DNA of 64,000 nucleotides from Patagioenas fasciata (taxonomy: Eukaryota; Chordata; Aves; Columbiformes; Columbidae): assembly GCF_037038585.1 (NCBI RefSeq), contig NC_092524.1, positions 68,002,552 through 68,066,551 on the forward strand. The letters are read 5' to 3'. Numbering within the stretch: the stretch's first letter is position 1; each line of letters begins with the position of its first letter. The notes beneath the pieces were generated by a model. The model saw only the letters and a list, made by a program, of their open reading frames with translations, searched no databases and was not told where the DNA came from. The translations under genes were made by a program, and so were the position numbers. Shown here one piece after another: positions 49,561-62,590 of the stretch.

Positions 49561-50808
49561 GCAAATTCTTGCCTCGCCATTAAAACAAAACCCCAAAATC
49601 CCGTTGGGATTCAATGCGGTGTTTAAAAAAAAATTAAGGGAAAAAGAAAAAAAAAGAGGTGAATTGTTGGGCTTGTCCTTCCTGAGGATGTTGACAACTT
49701 GTGTTTGGTTTGTAAAAGAGAGGTATGGAGCCAGATGTGGCACGGGGTGATCCATCCTGAGACGTGGTTGAAATCCACATGTGTGCACATGCGTTGGCAA
49801 AACCTTCTCATGGGCCAGGCTTCCCAAGAGCAGCCTGGGAGATGATCTCTAAGGTGGCACCATCCTTCTTGACAGTTTGCAACTGCCTAAGGGTCGAGCG
49901 GAGCGATGCTGAGATTTCCATATGCCTGGCTGCCCTGGAGACATCCCTGGGTTTGGTGACGGGATTTATGGGCGGGAAATACTTCAGCTTGGAGGCACTT
50001 GGATGTTCTCATATGAATTGTTTATTAATGTTGATTTTAGTAAATGCTGCATTAATTTGAATGTACTTATTGCCCTCTCTTCCCATGTCTCCTATTGCAA
50101 TAAAGAATAAAACTTCCGCTAGGTTATGAAATCATCTAATACATGATGAGTGATGACGTGGGCCACCTCAGCCTGGAAGACATCAATCCAGACACTTTAG
50201 AGCACAAAATCCTATTAATGTGTTCCCCAGCCTCTGCATTTGGTTGACTCATGAAACAAGTTACCCACGTTAAGGTCGGCATCTTCCACAGTGAGGATGG
50301 AGGGAGCCGGTGGCACCGTGTCCTCCATGCGTTGGCCTTTCCATGGGACCATTTGAGTGCTCTTGGGTATTTAAGAGTTCTAACTGGTCAGGTACAGCAG
50401 CAGCTTGCTGAACTTTGAGGAAAAAAGTCATAAGATGAGCAAGGTTTTGGATGGTTTGGGGGACATTTATGTCATGGCCTTTGATTTAGCAGCAAAGCCA
50501 CTTAAAATAATGGCAAGTGAAGAATGCCACTACTCATAGAGCCTCCAGAGGGAAGATCTGTTTCAGGCCAGAAGTACTTGCGAGCCCAAATTGTTGCCAT
50601 TTTTTGACTAAAATTTATTATTTCTCCCTTGCCGCCTCCTGACAGTCTCGTTACATTCAAACTTGACATTTCAATAAAGGCTTGTTCTGAATGGAATGAA
50701 AACAAGGAATGAGTATAAATTGGAATAGCTTTATTCAGATGAGTGGAGCTGGGGGAATTTGTGCTAGCGGAGTGCTGGTTGGAGATGTTGCGCTGTGATT
50801 GATAGCCT

Positions 50809-50874
50809 CCATCCATCCGTCCATCCATTCATCCATCCATCCATCCATCCATCCATCCATCCATCCATCCATCC
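50809..50874. repeat. (ATCC)n tetranucleotide microsatellite
   Basis: About 16 CCAT/ATCC units with two interruptions near the left end. Intergenic; likely to vary in length. Confidence 0.95.
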
Positions 50875-52303
50875 AGGGATCCTTCTCAGCCTGCTTCTAT
50901 CAAATCCAAGGTTTTACTTTTTGTCGAGTTGAACAAACCCAACACAGTGAATTCACATTTGTAGATTCTTGTTGGTCAAACTAGAGGAAAAGTGGATTTT
51001 TCTGGTGGGTGAGGAAGAGACACGATGGCCTTGAGGAAGATTAAGGTCAGCCTTGGTGTACATGAGCATTGCTCGTTAAAAAATGAGGGGGATAAGCAAC
51101 TTCTCAAGAGAAGTTCTCCATAAGCAATTATTTCCTGCCAATATTTGGGACAGAAAAAGTAACAATTTGCTACTTGGTTGAAAGCTGTGATTTGGCACAG
51201 AGAAAACTGAAATTTTTTTACAATCCTCAGTCATAATTTTGATCCTTAAACTTGATTGAACTAATTAAATTAGACGATGCCAGTCTTGCGCTTGATCAAA
51301 GACTGCAGTTTGGTTTTGCTAGAAGGTAAGAGTGACCCATGAATAATTCTGACTAGATATGAAAGAGGATTTTCCTCTCTTGTGGGGCCCAGGAGGGAGG
51401 TCGGGGACCCCTCTGGCTTGAGGTATCACACTGGCCCAATGTGCTAAGTTATTATTTGCACAACTTGTGCTAAGAGATTGTTCAATACACCCTGCTCATC
51501 CATCACATCAACTCCTTTCCAAACCTACTGAATACTATTTTCCATCATGTAAAAATCAGAGTCTATGATGTGACATAAGGAAGATGCGGCTTCTTCAGTT
51601 GCTATTTTATTTAGGGCTGTTTGGGTAATTGTCACCTTCAAGTAAACTTAATTACAGAGTACAGCAGAAACATGAGAATTGTGGGCAACATGGGCCAGGG
51701 ATTTTGTCCTGTATTTCTGAAGGCAGCGTCCTATCAAGGTGCTGCAGCACACGGGTGACCTCGAGTATCATTGAAAATATTGGGTTTTATTGTGTTTTTA
51801 AATTCAGCAACATCATTTATAACATTTAATTCTGCTTATTGTCCCTGGTGTTAAAAGCGACTAGTTTTAAGAAACCCCAGTGACCCCTAAATACCCTTTT
51901 TTCTCCCAACCGGGATCTAGCTTTTTTACCATTTCCTTAATGTTTGCAGCTAGAAATACAGCTTAAGTGGCATTATGCTAAGTAATTATTCTTACAGGAT
52001 GTGAAATGAAACAAATTTTGCACAGCATGAAATTATTCCTGCCACGTATGGCGTTCGGTGGCAGATCTTTTCGTTTTGGACCATAAACAAGGCTCGGTGG
52101 CAACGAAACAACACGGAGCGGAAGAGGGGGGAGCGGGGAGGAGAACGCTACCAAAGGTAAGTCCTTGTAGCAAAAATATTTTTGGCTGGATCAAATATTA
52201 AACCTGCTACTACAAATTTCACGCTTTGCATTCCTAAAGCAGATGCCAAGCGATGATGCCAAAAATTAATTGGAAATAATATTGCTTGCCTTGAGTGCTC
52301 TAC

Positions 52304-52317
52304 CCAGCAGAGGGCAC
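52304..52317 (+). promoter_or_regulatory. Candidate CTCF site
   Basis: CCAGCAGAGGGCAC fits every position of the CTCF core consensus CCASYAGRKGGCRS, in + orientation. It sits in CR1-free intergenic DNA with otherwise AT-rich flanks. Occupancy cannot be judged from sequence. Confidence 0.6.
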
Positions 52318-54467
52318 AACGGATGAGTGATGCGCGCGTTGCCGAATTCGCTGCCGCTGATAAGGCTGTTTGTAATTATTTCTGTCAAAATATGTAGCAA
52401 CATGCTTGTGTGCTTATTTACATTTGGGGATGTGGTCTGGAATGGAGGGTTTAGATTTATAACTATTGCTGCTCCCCCCAATCAATACATAGGAGACTTT
52501 AGTGGTTTTCCTGCTTTATGTTTTGTTAAATTGCTGGGTTTGCTCGTTAAAGTACAGTCAACTAGTTCAGTGTTTGGATGATATCTTGAATTAAGGATTC
52601 AAAGCTTGACTGCTAATATGGAGGCGATGCTTCTTGTAGTAACGTGTTCTTCCAGCAATATCTTTATGCGGCTTTCTGTGGGTAAATACAAATGTCATCA
52701 CACAGTGGAAAAAAGGTTATTGAAAATAATGCTGAGAATGGGAATATTGTCTCTATTTATGGAAAAATGTGAGTTGTTTATTTGCATATAGCAAAATAGT
52801 AATGGGGAAGAGAAAGTTTCTCTTTAGTTCACATGCTATAGCATAAAGAATCTATGATTGCATTGCATTAGGCAGGAGAAAGATGGGGAAAAGAAATAAG
52901 AGGAGTCTAAAACAATAAATTTTTTTTTAAAATCCACCATTATTCTCATAGAATAAATCATGAAATTAGCAAAGCAGAAGAGGATACTGGTTCACAGCAT
53001 TGCTTTTGCTAGTGCAAAATGGATAGATATTTTTCTTAAGTACAGTCCTTTGTATTTGTCAAATACGTCAACCAGGAACAAGCATAACCCTTAAATCATC
53101 AGTCTTATTATGGAACAATTATTTTCAGAAGTGATACAGATCAGAAAAAAAATGATAACATGTGCTTTCTACCCAAACCTTGTTCAGACAGCCCAATACT
53201 TCAAATTATTCCCTCTATGTCCACCCTCTTTGCAGAAGAACAGATGAAGCGGGCAGGGAGAGAAGGAAAACGTGTACAAGAACAAACACAACAGCACATT
53301 CTTCCTCAAACAACTGAAAAATATATTTCATGCTGCTTCCTTCCAGTTTCACCACAAATAAATAGATGCTCTTGGAACGAGTCAACATTTGATGCAAAGA
53401 ACCTCAGAGCTCAATCTGTGCAAGGTCTGTTTTCATGTTCTAGTCTCTCCCCATCTTGTTTCAGGGTTATTGTTCAAATCAACACTTTCCAACCGTGTAT
53501 ATTTTAGCTGGAGGTTTTTTGCTTGCTTGTTTGTTTTAGAGAGGAGGGGGTTGTAATTTCCCAGCGTATGGGAGATAAATGAGATGTTTAGAGCGCCTCA
53601 GTGGAGCGCCATGAAAACTGGGAAATCAGAGAGACTGTAAATCTGTGTTTGTTTTAGAAGTAAAATAAAAGAAATCAAGCAAGAGCAGGTTGGAGCTGCT
53701 AATACTGAGCTGATTAAGAGCAGCAGTAACATAAAAAGCAGCTAGAGTCCATATTGTAAGTATTATTGCAGCCATGAGAAGTGCAGCTCCAAAGCTTTTA
53801 AGGGCTGGTATGGCACTTTTTTTTTGTGCTGGTGAAAGGTATGGGATAGACAGCTTTGCAAAGTCAGTGCTGCTGTGTAATCACATAACCCATAGTAGTG
53901 CATACAAGACCTGCAAGTTGTCCCAGACCTCTGTTGCCTCTCCCCCAATCCAGGCTGGTGGGGTCCCAGATCTACTTGTAGATCTCTGCAAGGAGAAAGC
54001 AGCCAAGAACTCTTGCAATCCCAAGCCCCAGTGCAATCGTTGTTGGGTTGGCAAGGTTGTCCCTTGGACCTGAAATGCGTCCCACACCTTCTACCAAGCT
54101 TGAGAGGCAGCAAAGCAATGGGTGCTGCCATTCCGTTGTGACTGACCTAAGAACCCCAAAACTGGAGGTGCAAGGTCTGAGAAGGAGGGAAGGCTGCTCT
54201 TGCCCTTCCCTTTGGTGGAATTTCAACCAGTATGTTGGAAAATTGCAACAGTGCCTCCCTCCCCTGTAAACCTGCTGACAGGTAGATCCTTTTCCCCTTA
54301 GAAGGAGTAAAAGCCATGGGGATTGACTGAACTCATACCAAGGACATTTTGTGTTCGCTTCCTTTGGTGAGAAGATGCTGTTTGCCCTCCACCAGCCTGC
54401 AGCATGAGGGTCCTTGCTCCAGTAAAGGTTTCTCCTTAGCCTGTCCACCCATTATTGGGTGGTAAAA

Positions 54468-54645
54468 CACTGGCCCAGGTTGGTCAGAGAGGTGGTGGCT
54501 GAACCATCCCTGGAGACATCCCAGGCCAGGCTGGACGGGGCTCTGAGCAACCTGAGCTGGTGAAGATGTCCCTGCTCATGGCAGGGGTGGCACTGGGGGA
54601 GCTGGGAAGGTCCCTTCAACCCAAACTGTTCTATGATTCTATGAT
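54468..54645 (+). mobile_element. CR1 LINE fragment, sense
   Basis: The 3'-terminal ~180 bp: CTGGCCCAGGTTGGTCAGAG through TTCTATGATTCTATGAT. It ends the CR1-free block that begins at 46.4 kb. Confidence 0.92.
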
Positions 54646-55502
54646 CGTCCATCAGAGACCTTCCCTCTGTAGCTCTTCCTCCAGCATTAGCCAAGGTCAA
54701 TGTCCTGGTGTCTGGGGTGTCCATCTCCCACTGAGGTACTCAGGTCAGGCTGATAATATTTCTACCATTCACATGTGAATGACAAAGAGGAATTCTCACT
54801 GGGAATTCTGGAAATTATCGGTTTCGGGGGACAGTTAGTTTAGATTAGACTAGGTTTTCTTTTCTGTTGTTGAAACATTTCCTTGTGCTGCTCCATTCAG
54901 TCAGCAGTGAAATCATTTGCCTCACTGGGAGGATTATTTGAGTCTTTTGGTTTCACAGCCTTCTTCCTTGTAGGTCCATTTGAGAATGGAAACTTTCTGT
55001 GTTCAGAATAAGAAGTCATACCTTTAAAATAAAACCGAAACAAATAAACAAACAAACCCCTGAATTTTCAGACCTAAATTCTGAAAATATAAAATCACAA
55101 TAATTTAATGTTTCATTGCGTTTTCTTTGGACATTTTTGCCTCATGGTCTTCTCCAGGGTCATGAGCATCATGCTGGGAGATGATGAAGAGCATGAGGAT
55201 TTTGCTAACACGGCTTGTCTCCGAGCTGCCGTCGCTGGCCAATACTCTCCCAAACCACCGTCCTGCTCCTCTCCAGATCCCTGCCACACACATTTTCCCC
55301 TTTGCAGCTCAACTTCCTTTATTCCTTGCAGCCCAGAGAAGCTTCTCCTGGAAGGGGACCAGGGTGCATCCCAGCTTGGCACAGCATGGGATGATTCATC
55401 CCATCCCAACACAGCAGTCCCAGGAGATCAGGGGGATATCGTGTGGTCAGGGGTCCCCTTCTCTTGGTGAGCGCTGGAGGGAGCCCAGGTTGCCAAGTCA
55501 CA

Positions 55503-55715
55503 AAATCACAGAACCACAGAGTGGTTGGGGTTGAAGGGACCTCTGTAGATCCCCCAGTCCAACCCCTGCTCACGCAGGGTCCCAGAGCAGATCACACAGG
55601 TGGGTCCAGGCGGGTTTGAATGTCTCAGAGAAGGAGACTCCACACCCGCTCTGGGCAGCCTGGGCCAGGCTCTGGCACCTCCCAGCAAAGAAGTTTCTAC
55701 TCATATTCAGATGGA
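55503..55715 (-). mobile_element. CR1 LINE fragment, antisense
   Basis: Starts AAATCACAGAACCACAGAGT and runs to CTACTCATATTCAGATGGAG. Nearly the same as 26351-26517 over their shared length. Confidence 0.92.
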
Positions 55716-56572
55716 GAACTCGGACGTGGGCATCTGCAGTGTAGGAAATCCCACACAAGGTGGCAAACCCTTCTAGAGCTGCAATTTGCATTTTCTAACC
55801 AAAATCAAATAACACTGTTTAGCTCTCTTGGTATACAAGGTTGTAAAAAATCAGGCCTTATACCAACACGTGTATAAGCTAAATATTGAAATATGACTGA
55901 AACAACATTTTGGAGCTCAGACCTGCTGCTATATTCCACTCAAAGCAAACGTGCAGCATCAATTGGCAGCTGCCTAGAAGAAAAGATATGAATAGAGACA
56001 GCAGGAATAAGTTGCAATGGACAAATTGAGCTGTTTTAAGAGGAGAAAATAAGCACAATTACTGATTTCTTTGGCTTTATTCTCAACTGCTCTGTGCCAT
56101 GGCAAAGCCTTGTACTAACTTTGCATAGGTTTAGCTGCTACATAAGTCAAAACCAAAATCCTCCTGGGTTTTTTTTTGTGTTAGTGGCACCAAAAAACTA
56201 CCTTGTCCTCTACAAGATGGTGCCCAAGAGTAGAAAAAGAGAAGGCTGACTGTGACAAGCATCCAGAGTGGGGACAGAGTGGCAGGGAGTGATGCACAAA
56301 GGATCCGAGGAGGGAAAGCATTGGCTAATGCATAAGAACACTAAGGGATATTTGGTCAACAGTGAGGCAAAAGCAATTTCTGTGAGTCCTTTGTGTCCCA
56401 CACAACTGCCTCCTGATCCCTCTGAGGAAGGCTCAGTGTGCTGAGAGCTGCCCAGGGTTATGGTGAAGGTGTGTGTTGAGGAGGCAGCCACACAACCCGG
56501 GTGTGAATATCTGGGATAAGTAAGTGGTGTGTCCTGGTTCGTCCTGATGGCCAAGAAACAGAGGAGGAACTC

Positions 56573-56850
56573 ATTGAATCATAAGAGACCCTCAAGATCA
56601 TTAAGTCCAACCATTAACCCAGCACTGCCAAGTCCACCACTAAACCATGTCCCTAAGAGCCTCTTCTACTTCTTTTCAAACCCCTCCAGGGATGGTGACT
56701 CCACCACTTCCATGTGCACCTTGTTCCAATGCTCCACAACCCTTTCCGGGAAGAAATTTTTCCCAGTATCCAATCTAAACCTCCTCTGGTGCAACCTGAG
56801 GCCATTTCCTCTCATCCTATTGCTTGTTACTTGGGAGAAGACACTACTCA
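56573..56850 (-). mobile_element. CR1 LINE fragment, antisense, older copy
   Basis: Reverse complement of the 6631-type CR1 3' end (AAGTCCAACCATTAACCCAG, then GGTGACTCCACCACTTCC). It is more diverged than the others; the right boundary is approximate. Confidence 0.85.
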
Positions 56851-59799
56851 GGAGTGGGTGTGTAAGTGCTCCTCTGGTCTCCTCTGGACCTGAGGTTTCA
56901 CCAGGCAACAGGAAACATTTTCCAAAACCACATGTGGTGTTCCATGAAGGTGTGTTGCTGTAGCATTAGCCTGGAGGAAATTTCTCAGCTACCCCTGCGG
57001 TTGAGAAGGGACGTCCAAGGATGCAAGGGTGGAGCAGAGCTTTGTGCATGTGAATGGTACCCATGCAGTGGGTGTCACCCATGGGTGACAAATTGGTTGC
57101 AAGGATAAACCACATCAAGAGCCACACTGGGAGGTTTGTCTTTGCCTCTGTGCAGGTGGACATCCTGGCACACACGTTGTTCGTGCAGCTGCCCATACGG
57201 CACGTTCCTGTGGCTGATCTTACTTGCTGCAGGCAGCGCTCATGGTAAGAGTCTCCCTGGCCTCTTTGGTGTTTGTACATCTCTGAGTTGACACCCCCAC
57301 AGATGTCAGAAATTACATGGATCCGAAGCATAGAGGGGATGATCTGGAACGCAAAAACCCAGCTCAAGGTGTCTCTAAAGCACTTGTTGCTGGAAGCTGA
57401 GGGACACAGCTGGGGAAGACTGCTCTGTGCTTCACTTCATTTCCCAAGCGTGGCTGGTGTTGGAGGTGAGACAACACACTACCTGGACCCAACACCTGAG
57501 CCAGTACAGACCTGGCCCTGTTCTCACAGCTGGTGTTACCTTTTTTCAGTCTAGGCTTCAGGGTCAGCGATTCACTGTGGGTCTTGCCTGTCCCTTTTTT
57601 GATTCGTGGCACAGGGAGAAATCCTCACCTTTCCCCAGGCAGATGAGGAGACAGTGAAGTTGTGTCTCCCACAAGGGCCAACCACCGCATCCCTTTTCCC
57701 CTCAATTTCAAATAGGACTGGACCAGATTGGAAGAGCTGTATACACATCCGTGTCTCTCAAACCTTTTTGCCCAAGTCTGACACAACTTGACCACATGCA
57801 CTGGAAACCCTGGAGCGAGGAGATGCCCGTTATCCTTAGTTTGACTTGACCAGCACTCTGCAGGTTGAGCGTGAGCGCTGGAAATGGGCAGAAAACACAC
57901 ACCAGCCCTCCACGCTGTTCTCCTGCTCCTGCCTTTAAGTCCCTGACATATAATCTTGGTTCTGATTTGGTTTCCACCTCATCTGGCTTGTGTAAGCTGC
58001 TTCCCGTGACCTTTCTTTGGCAAAGGGAAGAAGGGGGAGGGATGGGGGGGCATGTTAATAGAGCCAGACCCTCCTGCCAGCGGGCAGAGGGTGCTCTTGC
58101 CTAGCATATCCCTCTCCCTCCGGATAACCGAGGCTGTTCCCCTATAAACCAGCCTTTCCCTCATGCTCAGGCCCAGGGATGCCCGAGCATCCCCGCTGGC
58201 CCAGCACTCGGGCGATGGATCTGCTTCATTAATTACTATTCCTGCTCGGGTGGGTGGGTGGGAGGGAGCACTGCATCTAACCTACTTTATTCAAATAGAA
58301 AATGTGTGTGGTGGAGTGAGAGGGAGATACAGGCTCTGCCATAATTCCGGATTTAATTGGAAATTTAGTAAATCTGCTAAAATATTTAGTGGTTTCAATT
58401 TTTTCCCTTCTTCTGCAAGAAACAAAGGATCCTGGTTTATCATGCGTCTTTCAACAACTTTAATTTCATTTGTAGATTAAGGATGGAAGTAGCATTTCCA
58501 CTCGATTGCATACCGGGCATTAAGAAGACAAAAGCGTTCATTGTTTGCCCGAAGTCGGTGGGTTTTTTTGCAGACATTAAGCTGTAGGTGGCATTCTTTA
58601 TACCTGACATCAGGATGCTTTTGTCAGACATTGGGTTGACAGGATTTGCTGCTGACCTGTCGAAGGTGTGTGAAGCAGTGAAAACAACCAAACTGTTTCT
58701 GCCAGGTGATGGGGATCCAGGCAGGAGTGGGACACTCTCATCCCAACCCACCAAGAGCAGCCGCTCCTAAGTTCATGCGGTTTTGAGAGAGCATCTGAGG
58801 GATTAAAGAGCAAAGATTTGGTGCCCTTTTCCATAAGATAGTCCAAAGCAACCCTTGCGCAAGAAGCGGTTGATGGGGCAGTTTTTTTCCCAAATCCATG
58901 AATATCTCATGAGTTTTCAGAAGCCAAAGGGCTTCATGCTCACTTCTGCCTCCTTTATTGGTGGTGTTGGGACCAGAGGTGAGGTTGGAGGATGGGATTC
59001 TGGGCTCAAACCAGGGATGGGGCAGCCCTAGAGAGCCACCGGGTTGTGGTCAAAACCAGCATCAGATTCATTTCAGCATGATGTTTTGTACCCATGTGGG
59101 ACACGAAGGGACAGACAGATAACAGAAGTTACACTTCCATGTTTGTTTATACAAGTAAGCTCCTGTTTTGGCCTTAAATGTCCACCTTGGCCTTAAAAGC
59201 CCACCGTGCATGGAAGTAGTCTTTCACTTGACAGCCCAGATAAGTTTTCTGGGCTATCTTGCAAGTTTTGGAGGTGTTTGTTGTTGATTTTGCCAACACT
59301 GGCCAAATTGCTCCTGTGTAAGTTGGTGGGAGTTTGGCCACTGGCTCAGACCTGAGCATGGTTGGACAGGGTACCTGTGCGAATCCCATCTCCTTGGTTT
59401 TATTGTTATTTTTTAAAAATAATCCTTTGCTTATATTTTCTCTTCAAAACTCTGCCCAGCCTCTTCTGAAGCCACCTTTCTGTAATTCTCTTAACTACCG
59501 TAATGCAAACTCGCCACAAAAGCTCCTCAAGAAATCAAGGCTTTTGTGAACGCCAGGCGAAAGGAAGAAAATTGTCGCCTAACCTTTCAAGCATCCTCAT
59601 TTTCAGGGGAGCAAAGGACAATCTCTGGAGACAGAGGGTTTTTATCTGTGGCAGTTAAATCAGATTTATTAACATGCCACGTTATGAAGGTGGGAAGTAA
59701 CATTTGTTTTCCTGGGTCTTTAGGGAATTTATCCTGCCGCCATTAAACTGGATTTTAAACCATCATTTAATGTTTTGTTATTTTTTTCCAGGGTGTGTT
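56851..59799. other. Intergenic, no gene seen
   Basis: Unique sequence, moderately GC-rich at 57-58.3 kb. A small inverted repeat GGGATGC-CCGA-GCATCCC lies near 58177. No supported exon. Confidence 0.5.
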
Positions 59800-61400
59800 T
59801 TTTTTTTAGCATCCAGTGTTAATCCTGCAATTGGAAACCACAGTGGATAAAAGTACTGTGTAACTTGCTTCCAGAACAAATAAGGTACAGCAGCTAATTT
59901 TAGTTTTAGGTTTCAAGGAGGGGGAGAGGAAGGGGGTAAGGGAGCACCTTCTCTTTATACTGCGAGACAGCCTTCAAGTGCGAAAGCAAAAATTCCCAAG
60001 CTGAGATCTGGTGAATGTAGAAAAGGTTCATTTTCAGAATTGCAACAGCCTGTACTTAGGTGATATTAGAAGACACCATGACAGTAAAGTAGTTTTATGC
60101 ATAGCGGCTTAGCTAACATTTTGAGAACTAGTTTAGTGAAGCTATCAGGTTTAAAAATACCAAGCCACAAAGTTTTAATGAAACTATGCTTGGATCAAAG
60201 TACCATAAAGAGCATCCAAGAACTGCTTAAAAGATCCTTGAGTGGAAATTAGAATGGATCTTCAGGATTTATTCTGTAAAGCCTGTCTATTTTGACCTTT
60301 TTTCAGTCTCATATTAAGGCTGCTGAAAGTGTGTTTTGTTTGGCTAATGCTTGGGACTCGCTGTAGCTCTTAGGGCTGTTAGACTGAGGCTGCCACTAAA
60401 GTTTTAGTATGCATTAATTGACTGATAAGGACTTGGGAATCAAATGGCTGAAGGAAAGGGCTATCATAGATTTTTTTTTCTGCCTTTTCTTTATTTCTCT
60501 TTGCACTTCATTTACATCCCGAGCCCTATTGGTGATCCAGATTTGAATAAAGCCACAGCTTAAGCAGCGATTAGATCTCAATAGCTCGGATTTTCAATGA
60601 AATTGTGGCATCATTTTTTACCATGTGTATTTAGTAAGAGGTGTGAAAATTGACACCTGGTGCAACTTTATCTTTTAAAACACTGCTTCGTTTTATGCAT
60701 ATACGTACGCACGTGCACAAAACATTTGCAGACGCGCATAGATATATGTATATATAAAATCCTTCTGAAATTAGGGTATTAGTTGATAGGCCTTTGACTC
60801 TGTCAATGTCAGGGGTGAGTGGGAAACAAAGACAAGGCTAAACGAAGCTTTGCAAGAATGGAAAGAGATAAGAAGGCCTCCCCCTTCTTCAGGTTAATTT
60901 TTTAAGCATGTCATCCAAACGTTCAAAGCAATGATCCTGTAAACGTTATTAGAAGAAGAAAGCCATCGAGAATATATAATGCACGAAAGGGTTTTTTTCA
61001 TTCTGATGTTATTATCATTACTGTTATTATTATTATTTGGAAGCAATATGTTTAAAGTTCACCTGCTAATCCTTAAGCTGTTCATACGACAATGTCAAAA
61101 ATGATGGGATTTGGTGATTCTCATTATTGTTATGTATTGTTCTTCACTAGTGTTCCATATTAATATTTATAAATGCCAGGAAAAGTAGTCTTTTTATAGA
61201 CATGAAGAGCTCCAAAACTCCATTTTTATTTTCTTTTTCACAAATAAATGTTGTATCCAATATAGATGATTAGATTTTGGAATGAAAATAATTTCCAAAG
61301 CAATCCACTTGATGCTGACAGTAGATTTTTTAAACTTATTTTTCTATGAGCAAGATGACAACCTGTAGATGTGATCTTTCCTAATCACCGTTCACAACAA
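59800..61400. promoter_or_regulatory. Candidate regulatory block, distal intergenic
   Basis: AT-rich, no CR1 and only short simple repeats. It contains motif-dense stretches such as ATGCATTAATTGACTGATAA (~60408) and the segment 60510-60610 (ATTGGTGATCC, CAGCGATTAGATC). Its texture is like the intron 3 candidate. The function is inferred only from this and the lack of insertions. Confidence 0.3.
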
Positions 61401-62302
61401 TCTTCATTCAAATACCAATTGCGTTGAGTGTCATCAAAAAGACGTGAATGCTGAAATGGGTTTGAAATTCCACCCAAAGTTACTTCAAGCAGCAGTGAAA
61501 TAAAGCCAATGTGTAGGAAGGAATTTGGTCATTCTTTCTCACCTTATTAATTTGGAGAGCTGTATTTCTCTGGGTCCTGTTTTTCTACTCTGTGAATTGT
61601 CCCAAGGGTGAAGCCCTGAGGACCAACTCCCTCCCACTGGGTAGTTTGGCTGGTTGACCATTGGTACATCTGTCACAGAAGGGAAAAGGTATGTTGGGTG
61701 ACCTTCTAGGTCCTGGAAAGCCCATCTTGGTTTCTATACTCTCCAACCTTGAGAACTCATCTGGGGGGCTCAGGGTGTTCACCTGGGTTAGCAACCACCT
61801 AAGAAGACTAAACTACACCCAGGACAGCAGGCTGACCCCGAAGTGTGTGCAGCCTTGGTGAACACTTTTGGATAGAACCTGCTAGAGGCCTGCCTGAAAG
61901 TGCTGAATGAGACACATTCACTTCCTACAGTAGGTTTACATAGTTATTTTTAACCAGTGCCTCCAATACTACAACAAAAGACGAGGAGAGAAGAAAAGAA
62001 GAAACACTAATTCCTGCTGACCTGCACAGCTGGCTTATTTGGGGCTTTGTACCAAGTGGAAAAAAACCCTGTGCCCCAATTACCAGGCGAGCAACCCAGA
62101 TCCAGACTGCTTGTGAAACTCATTTCCAAAACACTTGCAGTGAGAGCAGCAATCACCTGGCCCAACTCAAGAGTGTTTCCCAAAATTACCTACACTATGT
62201 GAAGCAGCAACATTCTGCAAAGGATGAACATCTTCGAAGCTGTATTCAGCTGGTATAACTGTCCCTATGTTTGGAGGCTTTGCAGGCATCCGCCCACCTC
62301 TT

Positions 62303-62590
62303 TTTAGCAGGGTCTGGTGCAATAGGACAAGGGATGATGGTTTGAAACTAAAAGAGGGGAGATTCAAGCTGGACATGAGGAAGAAATTGTTGGCCCTGAG
62401 GGTGGTGAGAGCCTGGCCCAGGTTGCCCAGAGAGGTGGTGGCTGAACCATCCCTGGAGACATCCCAGGCCAGGCTGGACGGGGCTCTGAGCAACCTGAGC
62501 TGGTGAAGATGTCCCTGCTCATGGCAGGGGTGGCACTGGGGGAGCTGGGAAGGTCCCTTCCATCCCGCACTATTCTGTGATTCTATGATC
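62303..62590 (+). mobile_element. CR1 LINE fragment, sense
   Basis: From TTTTTAGCAGGGTCTGGTGC to ATTCTGTGATTCTATGAT. Same subfamily as 3316-3652. The long minus-strand open frame across it (62167-62994) is a chance read-through. Confidence 0.92.

Larger units (their letters stand above)
49561..54467. other. Intergenic, no gene seen; holds the CTCF candidate
   Basis: AT-rich and CR1-free, with the (ATCC)n run and the CTCF-like site. Near 52110-52160 a GA-rich patch ends in CCAAAG|GTAAGT, a good splice-donor match, but nothing else shows an exon. Confidence 0.5.

Noticed and set aside
53972-54448. A 158-codon minus-strand open frame
   Set aside because: No recognised family; Trp/Arg/Leu-rich random-like composition; overlaps competing frames on both strands.
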